Source: Pseudomonas sivasensis (lineage in GTDB: Bacteria > Pseudomonadota > Gammaproteobacteria > Pseudomonadales > Pseudomonadaceae). Taken from it: DNA of 64,000 nt. Both the position numbers and the translations under genes were made by a program. This document shows, in pieces, positions 45,862-55,869 of this stretch. The notes beneath the pieces were generated by a model. That model saw only the letters and a list, made by a program, of their open reading frames with translations, was not told where the DNA came from and ran no database searches. The stretch lies in the NCBI RefSeq assembly GCF_013778505.1, contig NZ_JAAOWU010000001.1:62001-126000 (forward strand), written 5' to 3'. Numbering within the stretch: position 1 is the first letter of the stretch; each line of letters begins with the position of its first letter.

Positions 45862-46644
45862 ATGACCGTTAGTTTGAAAACCGCCGAAGACATTGCCGGC
45901 ATGCGCATTGCCGGCAAACTGGCTGCCGACGTGCTGGAAATGATTGCCGAGCACGTCAAGCCGGGCGTCACCACGGACACCCTCAACCAGATCTGCCATG
46001 ACTATATCGTCAATGTGCAGGGTGCCATTCCTGCGCCGTTGAATTACAAGGGCTTCCCCAAGTCAATCTGCACGTCGATCAACCATGTGGTCTGCCACGG
46101 TATTCCGTGCGACAAACCCCTGAAGGACGGCGACACCCTGAACATCGACGTCACCGTGATCAAGGATCGCTACTTCGGCGATACCAGCCGCATGTTCCAC
46201 GTCGGCACCGTGCCGGTCTGGGCCGAACGCCTGTCCCAAGTCACCCAGGAATGCATGTACAAGGCGATCGAAATCGTCAAACCCGGCTGCCGCCTGGGCG
46301 ATATCGGTGAAGTGATCCAGAAGCACGCTGAAAAGAACGGCTTCTCGGTGGTACGTGATTTCTGCGGCCACGGCATCGGCACCGTGTTCCATGAAGAGCC
46401 ACAGATCCTGCACTACGGCCGCGCCGGCACCGGCATGGAGCTCAAGGCAGGCATGACCTTTACCATCGAGCCGATGATCAACCAGGGCAAAGCCGACACC
46501 AAGGTGCTGGGCGACGGCTGGACCGCCATTACCAAGGACCGCAAGCTTTCGGCGCAGTGGGAACACACCCTACTGGTCACCGAAACCGGCTACGAGATCT
46601 TCACACTGCGCGCCGACGATACGATCCCACGCGTTTCAGCCTGA
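45862..46644 (+). CDS. map: Methionine aminopeptidase type I
   Basis: Removes the N-terminal methionine of nascent proteins; 260 residues, short type Ia without a zinc-finger extension. The metal site is complete: HVVCHGIP (substrate His), LNIDVTVIKDRYFGDTSRMF (two Asp ligands), GHGIG (His), TIEPM (Glu) and QWEHT (Glu). It is divergent from rpsB, a conserved arrangement, and starts after AGAGAG. glnD follows 64 bases later on the same strand. Confidence 0.98.
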   Translation: MTVSLKTAEDIAGMRIAGKLAADVLEMIAEHVKPGVTTDTLNQICHDYIVNVQGAIPAPLNYKGFPKSICTSINHVVCHGIPCDKPLKDGDTLNIDVTVIKDRYFGDTSRMFHVGTVPVWAERLSQVTQECMYKAIEIVKPGCRLGDIGEVIQKHAEKNGFSVVRDFCGHGIGTVFHEEPQILHYGRAGTGMELKAGMTFTIEPMINQGKADTKVLGDGWTAITKDRKLSAQWEHTLLVTETGYEIFTLRADDTIPRVSA

Positions 46645-46708
46645 AGGTTGCCCAGGTTTTCCCAAAGCGTGTTGTGACTGACTGATAGATAGAAAGGAAA
46701 GCCGATCG

Positions 46709-49411
46709 ATGCCCCAGGTGGATCCCGAACTCTTCGACCGTGGCCAGTTCCAGGCCGAATTGGCCCTGAAGGCAAGCCCCATCGCCGCCTTCAAGAAGGC
46801 GATCCGCCAGGCCCGCGAAGTGCTCGACGAGCGCTTTCGTAGCGGCCGCGACATCCGCCGGCTGATCGAGGACCGTGCCTGGTTCGTCGACAACATCCTT
46901 CAAAAGGCCTGGGAACAGTTCAACTGGAGCGAAGACGCCGACATCGCCCTGGTGGCCGTTGGCGGCTATGGCCGTGGCGAACTCCACCCCTACTCCGATA
47001 TTGATCTGCTGATCCTGCTGGACAGCGCCGATCATGAGATCTTTCGCGATTCCATCGAGCGTTTTCTGACACTGCTGTGGGACATTGGCCTGGAAGTCGG
47101 CCAGAGCGTGCGCTCGGTGGACGAGTGCGCCCAAGAGGCCCGTGCCGACCTCACCGTCATTACCAACCTGATGGAAAGCCGCACCATCGCCGGCCCAGAG
47201 CGCTTGCGCCAGCGGATGCTGGAAGTCACCAGCACCGCGCATATGTGGCCGAGCAAGGACTTCTTCCTGGCCAAACGCGCCGAGCAGAAAGCCCGGCACC
47301 ACAAGTACAACGACACCGAATACAACCTGGAGCCCAACGTCAAAGGCTCGCCCGGCGGGTTGCGCGACATCCAGACGATTTTGTGGGTCGCCCGTCGCCA
47401 GTACGGCACCCTTAACCTGCGCGCCCTGGCCGGCGAAGGTTTTTTGGTAGAGAGCGAAAACGCCCTGCTAGCCTCGTCCCAGGAATTCATTTGGAAAGTG
47501 CGCTACGCCCTGCACATGCTCGCCGGGCGCTCCGAAGATCGCCTGCTGTTCGATCATCAGCGCTCCATCGCCACGCTGCTGGGCTTTGAGGGCGAGGACG
47601 CGAAGACCAGCATCGAAAGCTTCATGCAGCAGTACTACCGGGTGGTGATGAGCATCGCCCAGCTCAGCGACCTGATCATCCAGCACTTCGAAGAAGTGAT
47701 CCTGGCCCCCGAGGATGAGGCGCCGCCGCAGCCGATCAATGCGCGTTTCCAACTGCACGACGGCTATATTGAGGCGCGCAATGACAACGTGTTCCGCCGC
47801 ACCCCATTCGCCATGCTGGAAATCTTCGTATTGATGGCCCAGCAGCCGGAAATCAAAGGCGTGCGCGCGGATACTATCCGCCTGCTGCGGGAAAACCGTC
47901 ACTTGATCGACGATGATTTTCGCAACGACATCCGCAACACCAGCCTGTTTATCGAGCTGTTCAAGTGCAAGATTGGTATCCACCGCAACCTGCGCCGCAT
48001 GAACCGCTACGGCATCCTGGGGCGCTACCTTCCGGAGTTCGGCTTTATCGTCGGGCAGATGCAGCACGACCTGTTCCACATTTATACAGTGGATGCGCAC
48101 ACCCTTAATCTGATCAAGCACCTGCGTAAGTTGCAGTACACCCAGGTGTCAGAGAAATTCCCGCTGGCCAGTAAGCTTATGGCCAAGCTGCCCAAGCCGG
48201 AGCTGATCTACCTGGCCGGCCTGTACCACGACATCGGCAAGGGCCGGCATGGCGACCACTCGGAAGTCGGCGCGGTCGACGCCGCAGCCTTCTGTCAGCG
48301 CCACCAGTTGCCGCAATGGGATAGCCGCCTGATCGTCTGGCTGGTGCAGAACCACCTCGTGATGTCGACCACCGCACAGCGCAAGGACTTGTCCGACCCG
48401 CAGGTGATCCACGATTTCGCGCAAGCTATCGGCGATGAAACCCGCCTCGACTACCTCTACGTGTTGACCGTTTCCGACATCAACGCCACCAACCCGACAC
48501 TGTGGAACTCGTGGCGCGCCAGTCTGTTGCGCCAACTGTACACAGAGACCAAGCGCGCCCTGCGCCGTGGTCTGGAGAACCCGGTGGACCGCGAAGAGCA
48601 GATCCGCCGCACCCAAAGCGCGGCCCTGGATATCCTGGTGCGCGGCGGCAACGATCCGGATGACGTCGAGCAACTGTGGTCGCAACTGGGTGACGATTAC
48701 TTCTTGCGACACACCGCCGGCGATGTGGCCTGGCACACTGACGCGATCCTGCAGCAGCCCGCCGATGGCGGCCCGCTGGTGCTGATCAAGGAAACCACCC
48801 AGCGCGAATTCGAAGGCGGCACGCAGATCTTCATCTACGCGCCCGACCAGCACGACTTCTTTGCCGTGACGGTAGCGGCCATGGACCAGCTCAATCTGAA
48901 CATCCACGATGCCCGGGTGATCACTTCCAGCAGCCAGTTCACCCTCGACACCTACATCGTGCTCGATACCGAAGGCGAGTCCATCGGCGACAACCCGACG
49001 CGGGTGAAAAAGATCCGCGAAGGCCTCACCGAAGCCCTGCGTAACCCGGACGACTATCCAACGATCATCCAGCGCCGGGTGCCGCGCCAACTGAAGCACT
49101 TTGCCTTTGCGCCCCAGGTGACCATCTCCAACGATGCGCAGCGCCCAGTGACGGTGCTGGAACTCAGCGCACCGGATCGCCCAGGCCTGCTGGCGCGGAT
49201 CGGCGGGATTTTCCTGGAGTTCGACCTGTCATTACAAAATGCCAAGATTGCGACCCTGGGCGAGCGCGTGGAAGACGTGTTCTTTATTACCGACGCCGAC
49301 AACCAGCCGCTGTCCGACCCGGAACTGTGCCGCCGTTTGCAGGAGGCTATCGTCCAGCAGTTGAGCGTGACCCAAGAGCCCGGTGTCGAGCTGACGCGCC
49401 TGACGTTTTGA
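46709..49411 (+). CDS. glnD: Bifunctional uridylyltransferase/uridylyl-removing enzyme GlnD
   Basis: Primary glutamine sensor that uridylylates and deuridylylates the PII protein, controlling nitrogen metabolism. It has 900 residues, normal for the family. The nucleotidyltransferase motif is [19 protein letters not shown] near residues 90-110. The HD hydrolase domain shows [16 protein letters not shown] near residue 510. Two C-terminal ACT domains ([20 protein letters not shown] and [20 protein letters not shown]) bind glutamine. It starts at ATG 46709 downstream of AGAAAGGAAAG. A decayed REPIN follows its stop by 10 bases. Confidence 0.98.
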   Translation: MPQVDPELFDRGQFQAELALKASPIAAFKKAIRQAREVLDERFRSGRDIRRLIEDRAWFVDNILQKAWEQFNWSEDADIALVAVGGYGRGELHPYSDIDLLILLDSADHEIFRDSIERFLTLLWDIGLEVGQSVRSVDECAQEARADLTVITNLMESRTIAGPERLRQRMLEVTSTAHMWPSKDFFLAKRAEQKARHHKYNDTEYNLEPNVKGSPGGLRDIQTILWVARRQYGTLNLRALAGEGFLVESENALLASSQEFIWKVRYALHMLAGRSEDRLLFDHQRSIATLLGFEGEDAKTSIESFMQQYYRVVMSIAQLSDLIIQHFEEVILAPEDEAPPQPINARFQLHDGYIEARNDNVFRRTPFAMLEIFVLMAQQPEIKGVRADTIRLLRENRHLIDDDFRNDIRNTSLFIELFKCKIGIHRNLRRMNRYGILGRYLPEFGFIVGQMQHDLFHIYTVDAHTLNLIKHLRKLQYTQVSEKFPLASKLMAKLPKPELIYLAGLYHDIGKGRHGDHSEVGAVDAAAFCQRHQLPQWDSRLIVWLVQNHLVMSTTAQRKDLSDPQVIHDFAQAIGDETRLDYLYVLTVSDINATNPTLWNSWRASLLRQLYTETKRALRRGLENPVDREEQIRRTQSAALDILVRGGNDPDDVEQLWSQLGDDYFLRHTAGDVAWHTDAILQQPADGGPLVLIKETTQREFEGGTQIFIYAPDQHDFFAVTVAAMDQLNLNIHDARVITSSSQFTLDTYIVLDTEGESIGDNPTRVKKIREGLTEALRNPDDYPTIIQRRVPRQLKHFAFAPQVTISNDAQRPVTVLELSAPDRPGLLARIGGIFLEFDLSLQNAKIATLGERVEDVFFITDADNQPLSDPELCRRLQEAIVQQLSVTQEPGVELTRLTF

Positions 49412-49421
49412 ACGGGGCTTA

Positions 49422-49510
49422 TATGGGAGAGGGCTTACCCCCAAAAGCAGCGGATCAGAAACCTATTAGCTGACTGACACACCTTAATCGGGAGCAAGCC
49501 CCCTCCCACA
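49422..49510. repeat. REPIN, partly decayed
   Basis: An 89-bp paired REP between glnD and dapC. The right arm keeps nearly the full core (one change), while the left arm has four G-to-A changes and one T-to-A against the core seen in other copies. It begins 10 bases after the glnD stop. Confidence 0.82.
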
Positions 49511-49565
49511 GTTGGACCTGCAGCGCCCGACAGACCGCATTACCAATGAATTGAACGAGATTCTC

Positions 49566-50765
49566 ATGAACAACGCCCTGAACCAGTTGCAGCCCTACCC
49601 GTTCGAGAAATTGCGCGCCCTGCTGGGCAGCGTCACACCCAACCCGGACAAGCGCCCGATTGCCCTGTCCATCGGTGAACCCAAGCACAAATCGCCCACG
49701 TTCGTGGCCGAGGCACTGAGCAGCAACCTTGATCAGATGGCGGTGTACCCCACCACCCTGGGCATCCCGGCACTGCGCGAGGCCATTGGCGCCTGGTGTG
49801 AACGTCGCTTCAACGTGCCCAAGGGATGGCTTGACCCAGCGCGCAATATCCTGCCGGTCAACGGCACCCGCGAAGCACTGTTCGCCTTCACTCAGACCGT
49901 AGTCAACCGTGGCGACGATGCACTGGTGGTCAGCCCGAACCCCTTCTACCAGATCTACGAAGGCGCCGCGTTCCTTGCCGGTGCCAAGCCGCACTACCTG
50001 CCATGCCTGGATGAGAACGGCTTCAACCCGGACTTCGACGCCGTGACACCAGACATCTGGAAACGCTGCCAGATCCTGTTCCTGTGCTCCCCCGGCAACC
50101 CGACCGGCGCACTGATCCCGGTTGAGACCCTGAAAAAACTGATCGCCCTGGCCGACGAACATGACTTCGTCATCGCCGCCGACGAGTGCTATAGCGAGCT
50201 GTACTTTGACGAACAAACCCCGCCGCCGGGCTTGTTGAGCGCCTGTGTTGAACTGGGTCGCCAGGATTTCAAGCGCTGCGTGGTATTCCACAGCTTGTCC
50301 AAACGCTCCAACTTGCCGGGCCTGCGCTCTGGTTTCGTGGCCGGTGATGCCGAGATCCTCAAGGCCTTCCTGCTGTACCGCACCTACCACGGCTGCGCGA
50401 TGCCGGTGCAAACCCAACTGGCGAGCATTGCCGCCTGGCAGGACGAAGCGCACGTACTGGCCAACCGTGACCTGTATCGCGAGAAATTCGAAGCCGTGCT
50501 GACCATCCTCAAGCCGGTGCTGGATGTACAAAGTCCCGACGGTGGCTTCTACCTGTGGCCAAATGTGAATGGCGACGATGCCGCGTTCTGCCGCGACCTG
50601 TTCGTTGAAGAACACGTCACCGTGGTCCCAGGTTCGTACCTGTCGCGGGAAGTGGATGGCGTCAACCCTGGGGCTGGCCGCGTACGCCTGGCGCTGGTCG
50701 CACCGCTGGCCGAGTGCGTGGAAGCAGCTGAACGGATTCGGGATTTCATTCAGCGTCGTCGGTAA
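49566..50765 (+). CDS. dapC: Succinyldiaminopimelate transaminase
   Basis: PLP-dependent class I/II aminotransferase that converts N-succinyl-2-amino-6-ketopimelate to N-succinyl-diaminopimelate in lysine and peptidoglycan synthesis. The protein has 399 residues. The PLP-binding Lys is in HSLSKRSNLPGLRSGF; SPGNPTG and the substrate-binding C-terminal Arg region (AGRVRLALV) are present. ATG 49566 (MNNALNQLQPYPFEKLR) is used rather than an upstream ATG at 49512 inside the REPIN flank. Proximity to dapD and dapE supports the DapC role over other aminotransferase functions. Confidence 0.9.
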   Translation: MNNALNQLQPYPFEKLRALLGSVTPNPDKRPIALSIGEPKHKSPTFVAEALSSNLDQMAVYPTTLGIPALREAIGAWCERRFNVPKGWLDPARNILPVNGTREALFAFTQTVVNRGDDALVVSPNPFYQIYEGAAFLAGAKPHYLPCLDENGFNPDFDAVTPDIWKRCQILFLCSPGNPTGALIPVETLKKLIALADEHDFVIAADECYSELYFDEQTPPPGLLSACVELGRQDFKRCVVFHSLSKRSNLPGLRSGFVAGDAEILKAFLLYRTYHGCAMPVQTQLASIAAWQDEAHVLANRDLYREKFEAVLTILKPVLDVQSPDGGFYLWPNVNGDDAAFCRDLFVEEHVTVVPGSYLSREVDGVNPGAGRVRLALVAPLAECVEAAERIRDFIQRRR

Positions 50766-50774
50766 GCAATCGGG

Positions 50775-52418
50775 TCATTTCACTTGGCCCAGATTCGCCT
50801 CACTCATATCCAGCTCCCCCAACACCTCCCTCAAGACGTCATCACCAATCTGGTGATGACGGCTCAAGCTGTACAACTCCAAACGTTGCGCGCGCAGGGC
50901 CTTGAGCCGCAGTTTTCGCTCAAGCAGGTCCATGTGCCTCGCCAGCGCCTGGGCCTCGGCGGAGTCATTGAACACCTCCAACTGATGACGATATTCCGAC
51001 ATCAGCCGCGCCTTGAGCTCCGTAGCCAGCGCCGCCTGTGCGGCGTCGGAGGTTTGCGACTCTACGGGCTCTTCCGCCTCCAGTGCGTGAATCGCTGCCA
51101 CGGCGGTCTTTTTCCACGCCTCCCGCACTTCCTTATGACGCTTCTCATCGGGGCTCTTTTCGATACCGCGCAGCAACAGTGGCAAGGCAATGCAGGCGGC
51201 GACCAGTGATAGCAGGATCACCCCGGCCGCGATAAAGATCAGCAAATCACGCTCAGGAAAATCTTTGCCTGGCGCCAACAGCAAAGGCACCGACATCACA
51301 CCCGCCAGGGTCACAGCACCGCGCACACCGCCGACCGTCAAGAGCCAACAGGATCGGGCGGTTGGCACCAACGTCAGATCACTTTTACCTCGCAGGCGCC
51401 GCAATAACCCCGACAGCCTCCAGATGCTCTGCACCCAGATAAAACGCAGCACCACCAGCACCAGGAAAATCGCAATCACATCCAGGCAGCGGTAAAACAG
51501 CGTCGGCCATAGCGTGGCTTCATGGCTCACCACGGCTTTGATGATGTCCGGCAGTTGCAATCCCAACAGCAGGAAGATCAAGCCATTGAAGGCAAACTCC
51601 AGCAACGACCAGACGCTGCGGTTAAGCAGCCTTGTGCTGGTCTGGCGTGGCAGCAGGTCCAGCCAGCTTTGCATCATGCCCGCCGCCACTGCCGACAAAA
51701 TCCCTGAGGCGCCCAACCGTTCAGCCAATACATAAGCGGCAAACGGCAACAGCAACATAAACACCACATGAGTCGCCGGATCGTCCCAGCCCCGCGCAAT
51801 CATCCATGCGCGCAGGCGGCCGACCAGCCAACTCAACGCCACACCGATCGCCAGGCCACCGACGGCCACCAACACGAAGGTCAAGCTCGCATCGGCCAGG
51901 GAGAACACGCCGGTCAGTGCCGCTGCCAAGGCAAACTTGAAGGTCACAAGGCCCGACGCATCATTCATCAAGGCTTCGCCCTGGAGCATATGCATCAATG
52001 GCGTGGGCAAACGATTCTGGGAAATGGCCGACACTGCCACCGCATCCGTCGGCGACAATACGGCCGCCAGGGCGAAGGCCACCGGTAACGGGATCGTAGG
52101 CAAAATCCAGTGAATGAAGTATCCGGCGCCGACTACCGTGAACAGCACAAGGCCCACGGCCAGCGTCAGAATCGGGCCCCGCAGACGCCACAATTCGCGT
52201 TTGGGCATGCGCCAACCGTCAGAAAACAACAAAGGTGGCAAGAACAGGAACAGGAACAGTTCAGGGTCCAGCGCCACATGCAGGCCCAGCGTTGGCCAAG
52301 CCAACAAGGCTCCGGCGGCGATCTGCACCAGCGGTAACGGCAGAGGAATGACACGTCCGACCAGACGCGAAACGCTGACCAGCATCAGCAGGATAAGAAC
52401 GGTGTAGGCGGTTTGCAT
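50775..52418 (-). CDS. Na+/H+ antiporter, CPA1 (NhaP-like) family
   Basis: Polytopic inner-membrane cation/proton exchanger of about 547 residues. The N-terminal region has some 12 hydrophobic segments. The CPA1 motif AAVLSPTDAVAVSAI and the ion-site segment EALMNDASGLVTFKFALA identify the family, with GGVRGAVTLAG further on. A charged cytoplasmic tail of roughly 130 residues follows (from about RGIEKSPDEKRHKE), rich in helices. It converges with dapC with only nine bases between stop codons. ATG 52418 (MQTAYTVLILLM) starts at the first membrane helix. Ion specificity cannot be stated. Confidence 0.9.
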   Translation of the reverse strand: MQTAYTVLILLMLVSVSRLVGRVIPLPLPLVQIAAGALLAWPTLGLHVALDPELFLFLFLPPLLFSDGWRMPKRELWRLRGPILTLAVGLVLFTVVGAGYFIHWILPTIPLPVAFALAAVLSPTDAVAVSAISQNRLPTPLMHMLQGEALMNDASGLVTFKFALAAALTGVFSLADASLTFVLVAVGGLAIGVALSWLVGRLRAWMIARGWDDPATHVVFMLLLPFAAYVLAERLGASGILSAVAAGMMQSWLDLLPRQTSTRLLNRSVWSLLEFAFNGLIFLLLGLQLPDIIKAVVSHEATLWPTLFYRCLDVIAIFLVLVVLRFIWVQSIWRLSGLLRRLRGKSDLTLVPTARSCWLLTVGGVRGAVTLAGVMSVPLLLAPGKDFPERDLLIFIAAGVILLSLVAACIALPLLLRGIEKSPDEKRHKEVREAWKKTAVAAIHALEAEEPVESQTSDAAQAALATELKARLMSEYRHQLEVFNDSAEAQALARHMDLLERKLRLKALRAQRLELYSLSRHHQIGDDVLREVLGELDMSEANLGQVK

Positions 52419-52643
52419 AACGCGGGTTTCCCGGACGATCGACTTGCAACGACACACATCAGGCAACAACTGGCAGTTGAAGTGCCATATTACCCAGCTA
52501 TGTTACGCGGCTATGCCACGCACTGGCTTTTGCACATAAGTCGCACAAAGCCGTGGGTCCTGCTGACGAGCGGCACCCAAACCCGCTGGTCGTGGCATAA
52601 TCCCGGACCTTTCGTTTTGAGCATCCTAAAAGGGGGCAATTCC

Positions 52644-53006
52644 TTGACCGCTTCAAGCAAAACGTTGCACCTTTTCGGCATCAAAGCCTGCGACACCATG
52701 AAAAAAGCGCGCACCTGGCTCGATGAGCATGCTGTGAGCTATGAGTTCCACGACTACAAAACGGTCGGTATCGACCGCGAACACTTGACCCAATGGTGCA
52801 ACGAGCACGGTTGGCAGGTGGTTTTGAACCGTGCGGGCACCACCTTTCGCAAACTCGAAGACGAACGCAAAGCCGATCTCGATCAGTCGAAAGCCATTGA
52901 ATTGATGCTCGCGCAACCTTCGATGATCAAGCGCCCGGTGCTTGATCTCGGTGACAGAACCCTGATTGGCTTCAAGCCAGAAAGTTATTCGGCGGCCCTC
53001 AAGTAG
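52644..53006 (+). CDS. ArsC/Spx-family protein (YffB-like)
   Basis: Thioredoxin-fold protein of 120 residues related to arsenate reductase and Spx. The N-terminal motif LFGIKACDTMKKARTWL contains a single Cys where ArsC has its catalytic Cys; the body fits the ArsC fold (LVLNRAGTTFRKL region). TTG 52644 is taken as start because AGGGGG lies 7 bases upstream; the open frame upstream overlaps the antiporter promoter. It is 32 bases upstream of dapD, an association seen in other pseudomonads. Arsenate reduction is not implied; the function of this subfamily is uncertain. Confidence 0.83.
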   Translation: MTASSKTLHLFGIKACDTMKKARTWLDEHAVSYEFHDYKTVGIDREHLTQWCNEHGWQVVLNRAGTTFRKLEDERKADLDQSKAIELMLAQPSMIKRPVLDLGDRTLIGFKPESYSAALK

Positions 53007-53038
53007 GCCAGCCCTTCCATTTTTGTAGAGGTAATAGC

Positions 53039-54073
53039 ATGTCCCATTCCCTGTTCAGCCTGGGCTTCGGCGTCGGCACTCAGAACCGCCAAGGTGCTTG
53101 GCTGGAAGTTTTTTACGCACAACCGCTGCTCAACCCATCGGCTGAAATCGTCGCGGCCATCGCGCCGATCCTCGGTTACTCCGAGGGTAACCAGGCGATC
53201 ACCTTCACCGTGACCCAGGCCCTGCAACTGGCCGACGCGCTCAAAGGCGTCGACGCCACACAAGCCGCCCTGCTGAGCCGCCTGGCAGAAAGCCACACGC
53301 CTCTGGTCGCCACCCTGCTGGCCGAAGACGCCGCGCTGACCTCCACGCCTGAGGCCTACCTCAAGCTGCACCTGCTGTCCCACCGCCTGGTCAAGCCTCA
53401 CGGCCTGAGCCTGGCTGGCGTGTTCCCGCAACTGCCGAACGTGGCCTGGACCAGCCAGGGCGCGATCGACATCAGCGAACTGGCCGAACGCCAGCTGGAA
53501 GCACGCCTGCGTGGCGAGTTACTGGAAGTGTTCTCGGTAGACAAGTTCCCGAAAATGACCGACTACGTCGTCCCGGCCGGCGTGCGTATTGCTGACGCGG
53601 CACGTATCCGCCTGGGCGCCTACGTAGGCGAAGGCACAACGGTGATGCACGAAGGTTTCGTCAACTTCAACGCTGGCACTGAAGGCCCGGGCATGATCGA
53701 AGGTCGTGTATCGGCTGGCGTATTCGTTGGCAAGGGCTCGGACCTGGGCGGCGGCTGCTCCACCATGGGCACCCTGTCGGGCGGCGGCAACATCGTGATC
53801 AAGGTCGGCGAAGGCTGCCTGATCGGCGCCAATGCCGGTATCGGTATCCCGCTGGGCGACCGCAACACCGTGGAATCGGGTCTGTACGTCACCGCCGGGA
53901 CCAAGGTTGCGCTGCTGGATGAGCAGAACCAACTGGTCAAAGTGGTCAAGGCGCGCGAGCTGGCCGGCCAACCGGACCTGCTGTTCCGCCGTAACTCCGA
54001 GACCGGTGCAGTGGAGTGCAAAACCCACAAATCGGCCATCGAACTGAACGAAGCGCTGCACGCTCACAACTAA
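53039..54073 (+). CDS. dapD: 2,3,4,5-tetrahydropyridine-2,6-dicarboxylate N-succinyltransferase
   Basis: Transfers succinyl from succinyl-CoA to tetrahydrodipicolinate in the lysine/DAP pathway. The 344-residue protein is of the long DapD type found in Pseudomonas and actinobacteria: an N-terminal alpha/beta domain, then a left-handed beta-helix with PGMIEGRVSAGVFVGKGSDL, whose Glu is the expected catalytic residue. It lies between the ArsC-like gene and csdA and probably shares a transcript with the former. Confidence 0.96.
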   Translation: MSHSLFSLGFGVGTQNRQGAWLEVFYAQPLLNPSAEIVAAIAPILGYSEGNQAITFTVTQALQLADALKGVDATQAALLSRLAESHTPLVATLLAEDAALTSTPEAYLKLHLLSHRLVKPHGLSLAGVFPQLPNVAWTSQGAIDISELAERQLEARLRGELLEVFSVDKFPKMTDYVVPAGVRIADAARIRLGAYVGEGTTVMHEGFVNFNAGTEGPGMIEGRVSAGVFVGKGSDLGGGCSTMGTLSGGGNIVIKVGEGCLIGANAGIGIPLGDRNTVESGLYVTAGTKVALLDEQNQLVKVVKARELAGQPDLLFRRNSETGAVECKTHKSAIELNEALHAHN

Positions 54074-54092
54074 GCAGCCACTCGATGCCACT

Positions 54093-54118
54093 AGCGGGCC
54101 CCGACCCTGGGGCTCGCT
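54093..54118 (+). terminator. Hairpin after dapD, weak terminator
   Basis: A 10-bp stem with one G-T wobble (54093-54102 with 54109-54118) and a 6-base loop, 19 bases after dapD; only a few scattered Ts follow, so termination may be partial before csdA. Confidence 0.45.
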
Positions 54119-54137
54119 TATACGAGTTTTGAACACC

Positions 54138-55343
54138 ATGCTAGTGCCCTCCCCCTGGCGCGCCGACTTTCCGGCCATCGCCGCCCTGCAACGGCAAGGC
54201 CAGACCTATCTGGACAACGCCGCCACTACACAAAAACCCCAAGCTCTGTTGGATGCCATCAGCCATTACTACGCCAATGGCGCAGCCAATGTGCACCGGG
54301 CCCAGCATTTGCCCGGGGCCCATGCGACACAGGCCTTCGAGGACAGTCGCAGCAAGGTGGCGCAGTGGTTGAATGCAGGTGACACCGGGCACATCGTGTT
54401 TACCCACGGCGCGACCTCTGCGCTGAACCTCCTGGCCTACGGCCTCGAACACTTATTCAATGCGGGCGATGAGCTTGTCATCAGCGCCCTGGAACACCAC
54501 GCCAACCTGCTGCCCTGGCAGCAACTGGCCAAACGTCGCGCGCTCACACTGGTGGTATTGCCACTCGGTGATGACGGCGTGATCGACCTGCAAGCCGCCG
54601 CCGAGTTGATCGGTCCGCGCACCCGCCTGCTGGCGGTGAGCCAGCTGTCCAACGTGCTTGGTGCCTGGCAACCGCTGCAAGCCTTACTGGATTTGGCCAA
54701 GCCACACGGTGCCCTAACCGTGGTCGACGGCGCCCAGGGCATCGTCCACGGTCGTCACGACGTGCAAGCGCTGGGATGCGACTTCTACGTTTTCTCCAGC
54801 CACAAGCTCTACGGCCCGGACGGTGTCGGCGTGCTCTTTGGCCGCAACGAGGCTCTGCATCACCTGCGCCACTGGCAGTTTGGCGGTGAGATGGTGCAAC
54901 AGGCGGATTACCACAGCGCCAGCTTCCGTCCAGCACCACTGGGGTTCGAGGCAGGTACTCCGCCGATAGCCAGCGTGATTGGCTTGGGGGCAAGCCTGGA
55001 TTATCTGAGCTCGCTGGATCAGCAAGCAGTAACCGCCCACGAGGCGGCCCTGCATGACTACCTGTTACGCGGCCTGAAGGCGCGCAATGGCGTGCGTGTG
55101 CTGGGTTCGCCGCAGGTGGCGCTGGTCAGCTTTGTGGTCGAGGGCGTGCATAACGCCGACGTTGCGCACCTGCTGACCGAGCAGGGCATTGCTGTACGCG
55201 CAGGCCATCATTGCGCGATGCCGCTGCTCAAGGCGATGCAGCTGTCGGGGGCGATCCGCGTTTCCCTGGCGCTGTATAACGACTCCGACGACCTCGAGCG
55301 CTTTTTTGAAGCGCTGGACCAGGCGCTGGATATGTTGCGATGA
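54138..55343 (+). CDS. csdA: Cysteine desulfurase CsdA
   Basis: PLP enzyme that removes sulfur from cysteine as a persulfide for Fe-S and tRNA sulfur pathways; 401 residues from ATG 54138. The N-terminal YLDNAATTQKP and LEHHANLLPWQQ are group II (SufS/CsdA) features; the PLP Lys is in SSHKLYGPDGVG and the catalytic Cys in RAGHHCAMP. A TTG at 54129 is a less likely start because spacing to the GAG site is too short. It is coupled to csdE by an ATGA overlap, which supports CsdA rather than SufS. Confidence 0.93.
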   Translation: MLVPSPWRADFPAIAALQRQGQTYLDNAATTQKPQALLDAISHYYANGAANVHRAQHLPGAHATQAFEDSRSKVAQWLNAGDTGHIVFTHGATSALNLLAYGLEHLFNAGDELVISALEHHANLLPWQQLAKRRALTLVVLPLGDDGVIDLQAAAELIGPRTRLLAVSQLSNVLGAWQPLQALLDLAKPHGALTVVDGAQGIVHGRHDVQALGCDFYVFSSHKLYGPDGVGVLFGRNEALHHLRHWQFGGEMVQQADYHSASFRPAPLGFEAGTPPIASVIGLGASLDYLSSLDQQAVTAHEAALHDYLLRGLKARNGVRVLGSPQVALVSFVVEGVHNADVAHLLTEQGIAVRAGHHCAMPLLKAMQLSGAIRVSLALYNDSDDLERFFEALDQALDMLR

Positions 55344-55753
55344 GCTTGCCGGTGGATGCGGTGGCTGCGCTGGAAGCCTTCCAGGCCGTAGGAAGTTGGG
55401 AGCAACGTGCTCGCTTGCTGATGCAGTGGGGTGAGCGTGTGCCGCCTTTAGCGGATGATGAAAAGGTCGACGCCAACCTGGTACAGGGCTGCGAAAGCCT
55501 GGTGTGGTTGGTGGGGCACTTAGACCAAGGTCATTGGCAATTTGCCGCGAGCAGCGATGCGCGGATGATCCGTGGTTTGGTGGCATTGCTGCTGGCGCGG
55601 GTCAATGGGTTGTCGGCGGACGAGTTGCAGGCAGTCGACTTGCCTGACTGGTTCAATCAACTCGGGCTTTCCCGCCAACTGTCGCCGTCGCGCAGCAATG
55701 GCTTGAATGCAGTCCTGCAGCGTATGCGAACGCTAAGCCATACACAGGACTAA
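55340..55753 (+). CDS. csdE: Sulfur acceptor protein CsdE (SufE family)
   Basis: SufE-like persulfide acceptor of 137 residues that takes sulfur from CsdA and raises its activity. The acceptor Cys lies in LVQGCESLVWL near residue 52. The protein is cytoplasmic and overlaps csdA by four bases. In E. coli CsdA-CsdE works with CsdL/TcdA, and here tcdA is the next gene, convergent and separated by a REPIN that begins one base after the csdE stop. Confidence 0.93.
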   Translation: MSLPVDAVAALEAFQAVGSWEQRARLLMQWGERVPPLADDEKVDANLVQGCESLVWLVGHLDQGHWQFAASSDARMIRGLVALLLARVNGLSADELQAVDLPDWFNQLGLSRQLSPSRSNGLNAVLQRMRTLSHTQD

Positions 55754-55754
55754 A

Positions 55755-55844
55755 TGTGGGAGGGGGCTTGCCCCCGATAGCGGTGGATCAGTCAGCTTAT
55801 TCAGTGGCTGACACTCTGCAACCGGGGGCAAGCCCCCTCCCACC
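55755..55844. repeat. REPIN, subtype B
   Basis: A 90-bp paired REP between the convergent ends of csdE (stop 55753) and tcdA (stop 55870). The inner ATCAGTCA and TGGCTGACACT match the copies at 26052 and 62018. It may act as the shared transcript end. Confidence 0.9.
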
Positions 55845-55869
55845 TTTGAACTGTGTAAAGTTCTGAGAT

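Noticed and set aside
52413..52643. N-terminal extension of the ArsC-like protein from an upstream ATG
   Set aside because: The added 77 residues overlap the antiporter start and do not resemble the family, whereas TTG 52644 has a strong AGGGGG site.
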